From positions 1 to 35,114 of the IMG/VR virus record IMGVR_UViG_3300025536_000030: 35,114 nucleotides of DNA; one strand, written 5' to 3'. Position 1 is the first letter of the stretch; each line of letters starts with the position of its first letter. The stretch comes from a virus. Below, piece after piece: positions 13,687-20,656 of this stretch. The notes below the pieces were generated by a model. That model saw nothing but the letters and a program-made list of their open reading frames with translations, ran no database searches and was not told the DNA's origin. The position numbers and the translations under genes are program-made.

Positions 13687-15717
13687 ATGGAACCACAAAT
13701 AGACTACTGGAGTTACTCTAGTATGTCGGCGTTACTAAGTAATCCGTTAAACTTTAAGAAGAAGTATATCCTTAAAGTTTACGACGATCCTATGAGCCCT
13801 AGCGGTGTCGTCGGTACGGCTTGCCATAAGGTAGCCGAGGCGTACTTCGGGAACGGTAAGAGCGAACAGGAAGCGATCCAAGCCGGATACGACTATATCG
13901 ACTCTATAAGCCATACCGAGATAGATTACGGTAAGACCGGCTCGAAAGAGAAAATACTTAAAGACTTCGAACAAGCTACTAGATTCTTCTTCGAGGAGCT
14001 TCCGCAGTATCACGAGATACTAGGAGTCGAATACTCGATTACTACCGAGATTACGACCGTAGACGGTAATACTCTACCTTTACCGGCGAAAGCTAAAATC
14101 GACTTAATCTCTAAGAATAAACTCGGCGAGATAGAAGTTATCGACTGGAAGTTTACCCGAGGCTATACGGATTCCGGCGTAACAGACTTCGGTAAGTTCT
14201 TACAGGCTATGTTCGACTACCATATCGTACTAGCTAAGTTCGGCGAAGCTCCGGCTCGAGTTATCTTTAGGGAGGTTAAAATCTCTAAGAATAAAGATAA
14301 TACTCCGCAGATACAGGACTACGTTATCGACTTTAAAGAGGGAACGATTTACGGCGACTTCGCTACGTTCTATAAGCTCTATAACGATACGACTAAGTAT
14401 ATTAGCTCGCCGACCTCTATCTACCTACCGAACCCTAACGACTACTTTAACGGACAAAACTCGTTCGATAGCTTCCGACTCGGAATTATCGGTACGGAAG
14501 CTCCGGTAGCCGTTAAGCATAAGGTAGCTCAAAAGACTTTCGTCGATAAGAACTACGTCGCCTCCGCTACCGAGCGAGTCGAGAATAAGGACTTATCGGA
14601 CGAGGAGAAGATCCGCTTTAAATTACAAGAGTTCGCTATGCCGGTCGAGATGTCCGAGACCTACGTCGGAGCGAGCGTTACGAAGTATACGCTTAAACCG
14701 AGCCGAGGTATCCCGATGTCTAAAATATCCCGAGTCGGTAACGATATAGCTCTAGCTCTAGGAGCGGAGAGCGTACGTATCGAAGCTCCGATTCGAGGAA
14801 CGAACCTCGTCGGTATCGAAGTACCGTCTAAGAACCGGAAGCGAGTCGACCTCGTAGAGAGCCACTTCCAAAAAGGAACGACGAATATCCCTATCGGAAT
14901 CGACGTATTCGGTAAGGTCCATTATAAAGACCTCGCCGATATGCCTCACTTACTAATAGCCGGAGCTACCGGTAGCGGTAAATCCGTAATGCTAAACGTA
15001 ATCCTAACCGCTCTAACGAAGCAGAACTCGCCGGACGCTCTAAAGCTAATCCTCGTCGACCCTAAAGAAGTCGAGCTAGCTAGCTACGCTAAGTTAAAGC
15101 ACCTCGACCGACCTATCGTTACTACGAACGCCGGAGCTATCGAAGTAGTAGACTACGCCGTTAAGTTAATGGAAGACCGCTATAAGATCCTAGCTAAAGC
15201 CGGAGTAAAGAACCTCGAGGAGTATAACGCTAAGAACGCTCCGCTCCCTCGCTACGTCGTTTTAATCGACGAGTTCGCCGATCTAATGATGTCGGCTAAG
15301 AAGACCGCTAACGTAGATCTCGATATTAAAGAGTTTACCGAACGGATTAACGGAGTCGCTCTTAGGAAGCTCGTAGCCGGTAAGAAGATTACTCAGAAAG
15401 ACGTATCCGGTCTAATTAAGGAGCTTAAAGAAGAAGCTCTACCGGACGTCGAGACCTCGATAATCCGAATCGCTCAGAAAGCCCGAGCCGTCGGTATCCA
15501 CCTTATACTAGCTACCCAGCGTCCGAGTGCGGACGTAGTAACCGGTCTAATTAAGGCGAATATCCCGACGAAGATAGCGTTCGCTACTACCTCCGAAGTT
15601 AACTCTCGAATTATTCTCGACGAGTCCGGAGCGGAGGAGCTAATCGGTAAAGGCGATATGCTATTCCAAGATCCGAACTCCCGAGACCTCCGACGGTTAC
15701 AGGGATTGTATATTTAA
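13687..15717 (+). CDS. RecB/Cas4-type nuclease fused to an FtsK/SpoIIIE DNA translocase
   Basis: 676 residues, two enzymes in one chain. Residues 1-250 are a PD-(D/E)XK nuclease of the RecB/Cas4 type: GTACHKVAEAYF with His47, KIDLI with Asp139, VIDWKF with Asp153 and Lys155, and QAMFDY with Gln173 and Tyr178. From about 330 it reads as FtsK: a beta/alpha domain (VGIEVPSKNRKRVDL), Walker A GATGSGKSV at 426-434, Walker B YVVLIDEFADLM at 523-534 and LATQRPSADVVTGLIKANIP at 608-627. About 45 extra residues interrupt the motor after Walker B. The chain ends at RRLQGLYI, so the DNA-sequence-reading gamma winged helix is absent and no membrane domain exists. Placed between recT and rusA, it is probably a motor-driven end-resection nuclease. 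No cleavage or frameshift separates the domains. Confidence 0.93.
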   Translation: MEPQIDYWSYSSMSALLSNPLNFKKKYILKVYDDPMSPSGVVGTACHKVAEAYFGNGKSEQEAIQAGYDYIDSISHTEIDYGKTGSKEKILKDFEQATRFFFEELPQYHEILGVEYSITTEITTVDGNTLPLPAKAKIDLISKNKLGEIEVIDWKFTRGYTDSGVTDFGKFLQAMFDYHIVLAKFGEAPARVIFREVKISKNKDNTPQIQDYVIDFKEGTIYGDFATFYKLYNDTTKYISSPTSIYLPNPNDYFNGQNSFDSFRLGIIGTEAPVAVKHKVAQKTFVDKNYVASATERVENKDLSDEEKIRFKLQEFAMPVEMSETYVGASVTKYTLKPSRGIPMSKISRVGNDIALALGAESVRIEAPIRGTNLVGIEVPSKNRKRVDLVESHFQKGTTNIPIGIDVFGKVHYKDLADMPHLLIAGATGSGKSVMLNVILTALTKQNSPDALKLILVDPKEVELASYAKLKHLDRPIVTTNAGAIEVVDYAVKLMEDRYKILAKAGVKNLEEYNAKNAPLPRYVVLIDEFADLMMSAKKTANVDLDIKEFTERINGVALRKLVAGKKITQKDVSGLIKELKEEALPDVETSIIRIAQKARAVGIHLILATQRPSADVVTGLIKANIPTKIAFATTSEVNSRIILDESGAEELIGKGDMLFQDPNSRDLRRLQGLYI

Positions 15718-15752
15718 GGCTATTAAAAAATCAAGTAAAGGAGATTAAAACA

Positions 15753-15959
15753 ATGGCAGGAACAAAATTAGGCGGTAAGAAAGCCGCAGAGACAAACAAG
15801 CGAATACACGGCGAAGACTTCTATCCTCGTATCGGAGCTATCGGCGGTAAAAAAGGTAAGACCGGCGGATTCTACGCTAACCGAGAGCTAGCTCGTATCG
15901 CCGGAGCTAAAGGCGGTAGAATAAGTAGGCGGACTAAAAGAGTCGGCGGAGGAGTCTAA
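15753..15959 (+). CDS. KGG-motif protein 1
   Basis: 68 residues, very basic, with repeated Gly-Gly-Lys / Lys-Gly-Gly boxes: KLGGKKAAE, IGGKKGKTGGF and AGAKGGRISRR. This is the con-10/GsiB-like KGG pattern known from bacterial stress-induced proteins, whose molecular role is poorly defined. The ribosome site is AAAGGAG. A second KGG gene follows four bases after the stop. The composition suggests DNA or RNA binding. Confidence 0.75.
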   Translation: MAGTKLGGKKAAETNKRIHGEDFYPRIGAIGGKKGKTGGFYANRELARIAGAKGGRISRRTKRVGGGV

Positions 15960-15963
15960 GATA

Positions 15964-16164
15964 ATGGGAGGTACAACTAATGGCGGTAAGAAAATTAAAG
16001 AAAAGCTTACTCGAGAAGATCCTGATTACTATCGTAAGCTTCGCTCTAAGCGTAAAAGCTACCCTAAGCACGACGGCCAGTTTAATACGGAGTCGGCAAA
16101 AGAGGCAGGAGCGAAAGGCGGAGAAAAAAGTCGTCGCCCGAAAGCTAAGAAGCTCCCTCGATAA
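15964..16164 (+). CDS. KGG-motif protein 2
   Basis: 66 residues, a diverged paralogue of the preceding gene: NGGKKIKEKL at the start and AKEAGAKGGEKSRR near the C-terminus align with the same boxes in KGG protein 1. Basic and probably nucleic-acid associated. GGAGGAG lies nine bases upstream. An alternative long frame starting at 15980 overlaps nearly all of it. Confidence 0.68.
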   Translation: MGGTTNGGKKIKEKLTREDPDYYRKLRSKRKSYPKHDGQFNTESAKEAGAKGGEKSRRPKAKKLPR

Positions 16165-16252
16165 AGTTAAATTAAAGTTCGAAGCCTTACCAAGCGAAAA
16201 TAAGTTTCGGAGAATCCGGAAGAAAGCGAAAAAATCTAATGAAAAGAAGTAA
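15980..16252 (+). CDS. Possible overprinted basic membrane protein (alternative frame)
   Basis: 90 codons in the +1 frame over KGG protein 2, continuing through the otherwise empty 16165-16238 and ending 14 bases inside the exported-protein gene. GGGAGG lies eight bases before its ATG, as good as the KGG2 site. Codon choice (GTA AGC TTC GCT CTA AGC) resembles genuine phage genes. The predicted protein is very basic with one hydrophobic stretch (ILITIVSFALSV). It would give the downstream gene, which lacks a good ribosome site, a coupled upstream partner. It may still be chance. Confidence 0.33.
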   Translation: MAVRKLKKSLLEKILITIVSFALSVKATLSTTASLIRSRQKRQERKAEKKVVARKLRSSLDKVKLKFEALPSENKFRRIRKKAKKSNEKK

Positions 16253-16616
16253 ACTAACTCTCCTAGCGATAGCGGTCGTAAGTCCGCTAATCGCTTACGG
16301 AGCGATAATCCTAACCGTACCTAATCCGGTACAGCCGGCAAGTGCGGCGGACGGTACGGCGGAGCGAATCCCCTTTACTAATAAACCGGTAGTAGCCGGA
16401 GATCCCGATAGCTATATCGGTACGTACGGACAATGTCCGTTCTACGAGAACGCCGGAGATAAAGGCTGTTACCCTCCGTCCGATATTACTTGTAACGCCG
16501 ATTGGTCTTACTGCGAACCTAAAAAAGAAAGCGAGCCGATAAATGTACCGACTAACGATCCTCGGAGTACCTCGGGTAAAGAAGAACAATCAAGCGGTAG
16601 TACTTGCTCGAACTAA
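16239..16616 (+). CDS. Exported Cys-rich small protein
   Basis: 125 residues. Signal peptide: MKRSK, hydrophobic core LTLLAIAVVSPLIAYGAIIL, then PASAA, a likely signal peptidase I site near residue 36-37. The mature part is hydrophilic with five Cys before a Ser/Lys-rich tail (QCPFY, GCYPP, TCNADWSYC), suggesting disulfides outside the cell, and a final Cys near the end. No family recognised. Phage-encoded exported proteins often alter the host surface or block superinfection, but this is inference. It overlaps the RusA-like gene by 74 bases. Confidence 0.65.
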   Translation: MKRSKLTLLAIAVVSPLIAYGAIILTVPNPVQPASAADGTAERIPFTNKPVVAGDPDSYIGTYGQCPFYENAGDKGCYPPSDITCNADWSYCEPKKESEPINVPTNDPRSTSGKEEQSSGSTCSN

Positions 16617-16986
16617 GACCGGTAAGTATTACCCTAAAAAGGTAGACACTAAGGCTTATAAAGAGTGGCATAAAAAAGCTATTCCGCAGATTAACCTACA
16701 GAAGCCGAGTATCGAGATCGACTATCCGATTAACCTAGCTTGTCGCTTCTATATGGATACGACCGGTAAAGTCGATCTCTCCGCTCTCTACGAAGGTATA
16801 CAAGACGTACTCGTCGAGCTAAACGTACTAAGCGACGATAACTATACTATCGTCGCTAGCCACGACGGAAGCGGAGTCGCCGTCGATAAAGCGAATCCTC
16901 GTATGGATATAATAATTACCGCTAAGGAGGCGGTCGAATATGAACCTACTACTAAGCCTAAAGAAGAAGATAGCGAACCTTTTTAA
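16543..16986 (+). CDS. rusA: RusA-like Holliday-junction resolvase
   Basis: 147 residues. The N-terminus MYRLTILGVPRVKKNNQ fits the RusA start, confirming ATG 16543 despite the 74-base overlap with the exported-protein gene. The acidic metal-site region is GKVDLSALYEGIQDVL (Asp78, Asp88) followed by LSDDN (Asp98/Asp99) and the usual C-terminal PRMDIII. The second Asp of the classical DxD pair is Ser80, a variant also seen in other RusA-like proteins as DLTN/DLSN. RusA dimers cut four-way junctions, which would resolve products of RecT-mediated recombination before packaging. The C-terminus is an acidic tail. Confidence 0.85.
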   Translation: MYRLTILGVPRVKKNNQAVVLARTKTGKYYPKKVDTKAYKEWHKKAIPQINLQKPSIEIDYPINLACRFYMDTTGKVDLSALYEGIQDVLVELNVLSDDNYTIVASHDGSGVAVDKANPRMDIIITAKEAVEYEPTTKPKEEDSEPF

Positions 16987-17098
16987 GCCCCTCCCCGACG
17001 AGGAGTACCGCCGGAAGCGTCATAACGCCGGATACTGTCCTAAAGCTATCGGAGGCTATAACTGTAAGGGATCTAATAATTATAAGCAGTGCGAGTAA
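16940..17098 (+). CDS. Small Cys-containing unknown protein
   Basis: 52 residues, ATG 16940 (AAGGAGG nine bases upstream), TAA 17096-17098. Basic N-terminus (LKKKIANLFKPL), then YCPKAIGGYNCKG and a terminal QCE: three Cys that could bind zinc. It overlaps the RusA gene by 47 bases in another frame and shares TAATG with the next gene. No family recognised. Confidence 0.55.
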   Translation: MNLLLSLKKKIANLFKPLPDEEYRRKRHNAGYCPKAIGGYNCKGSNNYKQCE

Positions 17099-17205
17099 TG
17101 CCTCCTATAATCCTCTTAAAGTTCCTAACTATAGGCGATCTAATCGACCTAGAGCCTACCTATATAATAAACGCCGACCGAGGTTATTTAATTAAAAGTA
17201 GCTAA
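17098..17205 (+). CDS. 35-residue unknown peptide
   Basis: ATG 17098 lies in TAATG with the upstream stop, and TAA ends at 17205. The sequence is short and partly hydrophobic (PPIILLKFLTIGDLIDL). Support comes from coupling and phage-like codon use only. Last gene before promoter P4. Confidence 0.4.
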   Translation: MPPIILLKFLTIGDLIDLEPTYIINADRGYLIKSS

Positions 17206-17210
17206 AGTAC

Positions 17211-17239
17211 TGGACAAACAAGCGTTAACGTGATAGACT
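17211..17239 (+). promoter_or_regulatory. Rightward promoter P4 with AAGCGTTAACG in the spacer
   Basis: TGGACA (17211-17216), 17-base spacer, TAGACT (17234-17239). The spacer holds AAGCGTTAACG (17220-17230), identical to the P1 element. The predicted transcript starts near 17246 and carries a leader of about 160 bases with a long hairpin before the gene at 17404. Confidence 0.68.
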
Positions 17240-17286
17240 CATAGTAGGTTAAAAGAAAACAAATAACCTAAAACTAAAATTAACAA

Positions 17287-17380
17287 TTCGATAGCTCCTC
17301 CCCCTAGCCCAAGCCGATAGCAAAGCAGGTTGCGAACCGACACTCTAAACGGAACTTAGCTAGGACGAGGAGTTATCGAA
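17287..17380 (+). ncRNA. Long structured RNA leader (20-bp interrupted helix with internal hairpins)
   Basis: TTCGATAGCTCCTC (17287-17300) pairs with GAGGAGTTATCGAA (17367-17380): 14 pairs including one G-U. After a 2x2 internal loop CCTAGC (17303-17308) pairs with GCTAGG (17359-17364). The enclosed 50 bases can form GCAA/TTGC (17320-17333) and CCG/CGG (17337-17352). No gene lies inside. It sits between promoter P4 and the GGAGACCAGCCC ribosome site at 17391, which stays outside the helix. Candidate roles are an RNA stabiliser, a regulatory leader or a free small RNA. No riboswitch class is recognised. Confidence 0.6.
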
Positions 17381-17403
17381 AACAAGACAAGGAGACCAGC
17401 CCA

Positions 17404-17676
17404 ATGTCAAAAGAACAACAAACCGAAAAAGCCGAGGGAATCGTAAAGAACTTCCTCGCTAGCGAGTTCGTCGCTAACGTAAAGCTCGTCGCTAAGACGA
17501 CTAAACGAGTAATCCTAATCGTAGTACCTCTAGGTATCGCTACCTACTTACTACACTCTCAGAGCGACCAGATCGTATTAGCTCTCGGAGTAGCTATCGG
17601 ATTAGTCGGAGTACTAAATATACTAACGACCGCCTATACCGCCGAGAAGCTAGCTAAGACTAGCCGTCGGAAGTAG
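17404..17676 (+). CDS. Small membrane protein, two transmembrane segments
   Basis: 90 residues. The N-terminus is helical and charged. Two hydrophobic segments follow, about 38-54 (VILIVVPLGIATYLL) and 58-79 (IVLALGVAIGLVGVLNILTTAY), then a basic tail (KTSRRK). It has a strong GGAGACCAGCCC ribosome site and a long structured leader. It is immediately upstream of the exported lysozyme-like gene, so a holin-like or envelope role is possible. No family recognised. Confidence 0.65.
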   Translation: MSKEQQTEKAEGIVKNFLASEFVANVKLVAKTTKRVILIVVPLGIATYLLHSQSDQIVLALGVAIGLVGVLNILTTAYTAEKLAKTSRRK

Positions 17677-17700
17677 TGATATAATAAGCGAGTGCTACTT

Positions 17701-18318
17701 ATGAAGTATATAATTTTACTTCTTATCGGGATCTTTTCCGTCGCCGTTCTACCTCTCGATAAGATAAATACTAACGAAGTTACTAAAACCGAGAGTATTA
17801 ACTCTACGTCCGTAGAGGCTCTAGGATCGTCGAGTATTGCTAAAACGGACGAGAAGCCGTTAGAGCCTCCGAAAGCTCCTACGTTCGCCGAATTAAGCCT
17901 CGAGGAGAAGATTAAAGCGAACCCGAACAAGTGCGATCTAAACGTACAAGTAATGTACGAAGACGGTAGCTGTCATAATACGACCGCTCCTACTTCGGCT
18001 ATATCCGGAGGCGGAGACTGCGAAGCTTCTATCCGACGTATCTTTCCGGCTAGCGAACACGCTCGAGCTATTAAGGTAATGATCCAAGAGTCGAGCCGTA
18101 ATCCGTCGATCCATAACTATAACCCTAGTACCGGAGACGATTCGTACGGTTGCTTTCAGATTAACCTAGCCGGTAATAATAAATACTCTCGTCCGAGTCC
18201 GGCGGAGTTAGTAATAGCGGATAATAACGTAGCCTACGCTTATAAGCTATGGCAGTCTACCGGTTGGTGTTCTACCGGAGGCTGGCTAAATACTGGTAAT
18301 AAAGTTGGTATCTGTTAA
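17701..18318 (+). CDS. Exported lysozyme-like (transglycosylase-type) protein
   Basis: 205 residues from ATG 17701; a GTG at 17692 is an in-frame alternative. The N-terminal MKYIILLLIGIFSVAVLPLD is a signal peptide or anchor, then a Ser/Thr/Pro/Glu-rich linker to about residue 100. The C-terminal about 95 residues are lysozyme-like: IKVMIQESSRNPSIHNYNPS with the likely catalytic Glu, then DDSYGCFQINLAGNNKYS and NVAYAYKLWQSTGW, as in lytic transglycosylase/resuscitation-factor folds. Cys pairs suggest disulfides outside the cell. A perfect TATAAT at 17680-17685 lies just upstream, so a short-leader transcript is possible. It could remodel host peptidoglycan or aid release. Confidence 0.8.
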   Translation: MKYIILLLIGIFSVAVLPLDKINTNEVTKTESINSTSVEALGSSSIAKTDEKPLEPPKAPTFAELSLEEKIKANPNKCDLNVQVMYEDGSCHNTTAPTSAISGGGDCEASIRRIFPASEHARAIKVMIQESSRNPSIHNYNPSTGDDSYGCFQINLAGNNKYSRPSPAELVIADNNVAYAYKLWQSTGWCSTGGWLNTGNKVGIC

Positions 18319-18383
18319 GATTACTTAGTGGGTAAATTAGGTACTAACGTACCTACCCGAAAGGGATTAGTTTTAGGGAATAA

Positions 18384-18415
18384 GAAAAGACGGCTTCTGC
18401 GAGAGCCGTCTTTTC
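18384..18415. terminator. Bidirectional intrinsic terminator between convergent blocks
   Basis: GAAAAGACGGCT (18384-18395), an 8-base loop, AGCCGTCTTTTC (18404-18415): a perfect 12-bp stem with A/T tracts on both sides. Upstream in the rightward 3' region are two more small hairpins, TAGGTAC/GTACCTA around 18338-18355 and CCC-GAAA-GGG at 18356-18365. It separates the rightward lysozyme gene from the end of the leftward holin gene. Confidence 0.88.
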
Positions 18416-18464
18416 GTTTCGTTTTTGTCTTAGGTGGTAGTCGCCTACCAACTTTACTATAACA

Positions 18465-18734
18465 CTACTTTTGTAGAAAACTAGGAGCGATTCCGTTCGC
18501 CTCGATAGCTTTCGATTCGTGTACGTACTTATCGAGAAGCTTAACGAGTCCGGTAATAATCGCTAGGATTAGGAACGATAAGTTAATCGTCATACCGTTA
18601 AAGACGACGTTAATATCGTTTAATTGTCCGCTAGTAACTAACGTACCGAGGAACGTAATTACGAGACCGATTAGTCCGAACCAGATAAAGCGAGCGAAGC
18701 TCTTTACTAATTCGATTAAAGCTTTTTTATCCAT
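18465..18734 (-). CDS. Holin-like protein
   Basis: 89 residues with two membrane helices, about 14-33 (FIWFGLIGLVITFLGTLV) and 49-66 (INLSFLILAIITGLVKLL), a short loop between and a polar C-terminus. Size, topology and position directly after the amidase endolysin fit a holin that opens the cytoplasmic membrane at lysis. The ribosome site is AAGGAGAATAAATAGT. Last gene of the leftward block, before the shared terminator. Confidence 0.72.
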   Translation of the reverse strand: MDKKALIELVKSFARFIWFGLIGLVITFLGTLVTSGQLNDINVVFNGMTINLSFLILAIITGLVKLLDKYVHESKAIEANGIAPSFLQK

Positions 18735-18739
18735 ACTAT

Positions 18740-19987
18740 TTATTCTCCTTTTTTCTTAAATATAGGGAAGTTCTTAAAGATATTTACGAAGAACTCGCTA
18801 ATAGCTTTTAGGAACGTCTCGATTAAAGTTAAACGAACCTCTACGTCGCCGTTTCCTGGCGTCGTAGGATCGGTATCTATCGGAGTCTCGGGTACTGGCT
18901 CGACCGGTACTTCCGGAGCGGTAGGTAGTTCGACCATAGAATCCGCCGGTACGCCCCATACCTTATTATTCGTCTGAGCCCACTTAGAGCGGAAGTACAT
19001 TTTATTATCGGCTAGAGTAGCCTTATCGACGATCTCTATATCCGTACCGGCTACGATAACGTCGCCTACTTCGGTCTTAGTCGTAAGGTCGATTACTCGG
19101 AGATCTCGTCCGGTACGTAGCTTACGAGGATTTTCGAGCGGCACGAATACGATAGGAGTCGGCGGTACTGGTACTTCCGGCGTAGGAGCTGGCGGTACTG
19201 GTATCGGAGCAGGAGAGACGTAATCTCGTACGTCGGCTACGTTAACGCCGTAGGTAGAGCGGATAGCTCCCTCGTTAAAGCTATAAGCCGTCATATAGTA
19301 GCGACCGCCTCGAGCGTTCGTAGCGATAGCTACTACGTCGATAAGCTCGCCTTGATTAAAGGCTTTAATAGCTCGAGCGTCCGCCCACTCTCGGAAGTTA
19401 AAATCCCATAGGTTAGCGAGAGGCTTAGTAACCTCGACTCGCTTAGGAGTAATTCGTTCGTAACTAATAGCCGGAGACGGAGGAGGAGTCGGCGTAGGAG
19501 CTGGAGCGTTCTCGCTAGCGATACGAGCCTTAGCGTTATTCCATACGTTTAAAGCCCAGCCTTTATTCTTTAGGTCGGCAGGACATAGGGTATAGACGGA
19601 GCTTACGTCTTGGTGGAACGTAAGAATAAGATTCGGATAGACTTTTAGACACTGGTACATTAGCTCCTGTAGCGTATTTAGCGTCGACTGATCGTAATAA
19701 CCTCGCCAGTCTCCCCGAGTCTCGCAAGTAATAGACTCTTGATTCGAGACGAAGTTACCGTTCGTATAAGGAGTATCGTTAGTATCGACGTATTGCTCGT
19801 AATAACCTTGTCCGACGAAGAACGTAGAAGAAGCCCCTCGGTTAGCGTTAGCCCAGAGGTAGCGGAGGGTAGACTCGAATCCGGCGGTATGATGTACCGT
19901 AAAATATTTAATAGAGCGTCCGCCTCGTCCTGCTTGGTAGTTACTACTATGAGCTTGATAAAAGCCCGATATTCCTGCGATTCTCAT
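18740..19987 (-). CDS. Endolysin: N-acetylmuramoyl-L-alanine amidase with two SH3-like repeats
   Basis: 415 residues. Residues about 25-165 are an Amidase_2/PGRP domain: VHHTAG near 31 and HQDVSSVYTLCPADL supply zinc ligands (His, His, Cys). Two SH3-like wall-binding modules follow, separated by Pro/Thr-rich linkers (PTPTPPPSP; PVPPAPTPEVPVPP). The last about 30 residues form an amphipathic helix with a Lys cap (FLKAISEFFVNIFKN...KKK), which may bind membrane. It cuts the peptide-glycan link in peptidoglycan. No signal peptide, so release depends on the holin. It has the GGAGACCA ribosome motif. Confidence 0.9.
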   Translation of the reverse strand: MRIAGISGFYQAHSSNYQAGRGGRSIKYFTVHHTAGFESTLRYLWANANRGASSTFFVGQGYYEQYVDTNDTPYTNGNFVSNQESITCETRGDWRGYYDQSTLNTLQELMYQCLKVYPNLILTFHQDVSSVYTLCPADLKNKGWALNVWNNAKARIASENAPAPTPTPPPSPAISYERITPKRVEVTKPLANLWDFNFREWADARAIKAFNQGELIDVVAIATNARGGRYYMTAYSFNEGAIRSTYGVNVADVRDYVSPAPIPVPPAPTPEVPVPPTPIVFVPLENPRKLRTGRDLRVIDLTTKTEVGDVIVAGTDIEIVDKATLADNKMYFRSKWAQTNNKVWGVPADSMVELPTAPEVPVEPVPETPIDTDPTTPGNGDVEVRLTLIETFLKAISEFFVNIFKNFPIFKKKGE

Positions 19988-20020
19988 AGACTTGGTCTCC
20001 TTTATAAAGTAATTATAGCA

Positions 20021-20386
20021 CTATTTATCGTCGTCGTTAGCTAGCCGGTAAATCCGCCAAAGTAAATACGAAAGAAGAAGCGTCTGTAAGTGGACGCCCA
20101 TAGAGTATACGAAGCTAATCGGAGAGACGTTACTCGGTCTACCGCTATTACCGTTACCGCCTACTTCGATTAAGAGGGTAATTACGTTAATACCGATCGG
20201 TATTAGACCCATTACGACGATCGTTATAGAGATAGCGAATAGAGTATGTCGGAACGTCTTAATATCCTTTTCGGTAATCGGTCGCTTAAAAAGGTCGATC
20301 TGCCGGTTTATAATTCGGAACATAAAAATCATCGCTATAGCACTTATAGCGAGTAGGATAATTATATACGGTACGAGTGCTATCAT
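20021..20386 (-). CDS. Membrane protein of the lysis region
   Basis: 121 residues with three hydrophobic segments: about 4-24 (LVPYIIILLAISAIAMIFMF), 48-71 (LFAISITIVVMGLIPIGINV) and 92-112 (FVYSMGVHLQTLLLSYLLW). It begins one base before the end of the upstream gene and lies just before the endolysin. It may be a second holin, an antiholin or an inhibitor. No family recognised. Confidence 0.62.
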   Translation of the reverse strand: MIALVPYIIILLAISAIAMIFMFRIINRQIDLFKRPITEKDIKTFRHTLFAISITIVVMGLIPIGINVITLLIEVGGNGNSGRPSNVSPISFVYSMGVHLQTLLLSYLLWRIYRLANDDDK

Positions 20387-20656
20387 TTATCTACTTCCTG
20401 CTTTTTTAATCGGAGGCTTTCCACCTGCCGCTAGATATATTTTAATGGTAAAGCCGTTCTGAACCAATAGGTCGTTAAGCTTATTACTAGCGTTTTTAGC
20501 TTCCTCGATAACTTCTTTCTTAGAGTTCTCGTTAGCGATAATCTCGACTATAGGGTCGGGAGTCTTCGTAACCGGAGAAGATTCGGTAATACTAACAGAG
20601 TCGGCTTTTATCTCGACGCTCTCTACGCTACCTTTCTTTCGGCGGAATAAGCCCAT
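20387..20656 (-). CDS. Unknown small protein
   Basis: 89 residues. Basic start (GLFRRKKG), a Ser/Thr/Pro-rich disordered stretch, then a helical region (IIANENSKKEVIEEAKNASN) and a basic C-terminus (GGKPPIKKAGSR). It overlaps the upstream coiled-coil gene by one base (TAATG) and sits between two membrane-protein genes. No function assigned. Confidence 0.6.
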   Translation of the reverse strand: MGLFRRKKGSVESVEIKADSVSITESSPVTKTPDPIVEIIANENSKKEVIEEAKNASNKLNDLLVQNGFTIKIYLAAGGKPPIKKAGSR

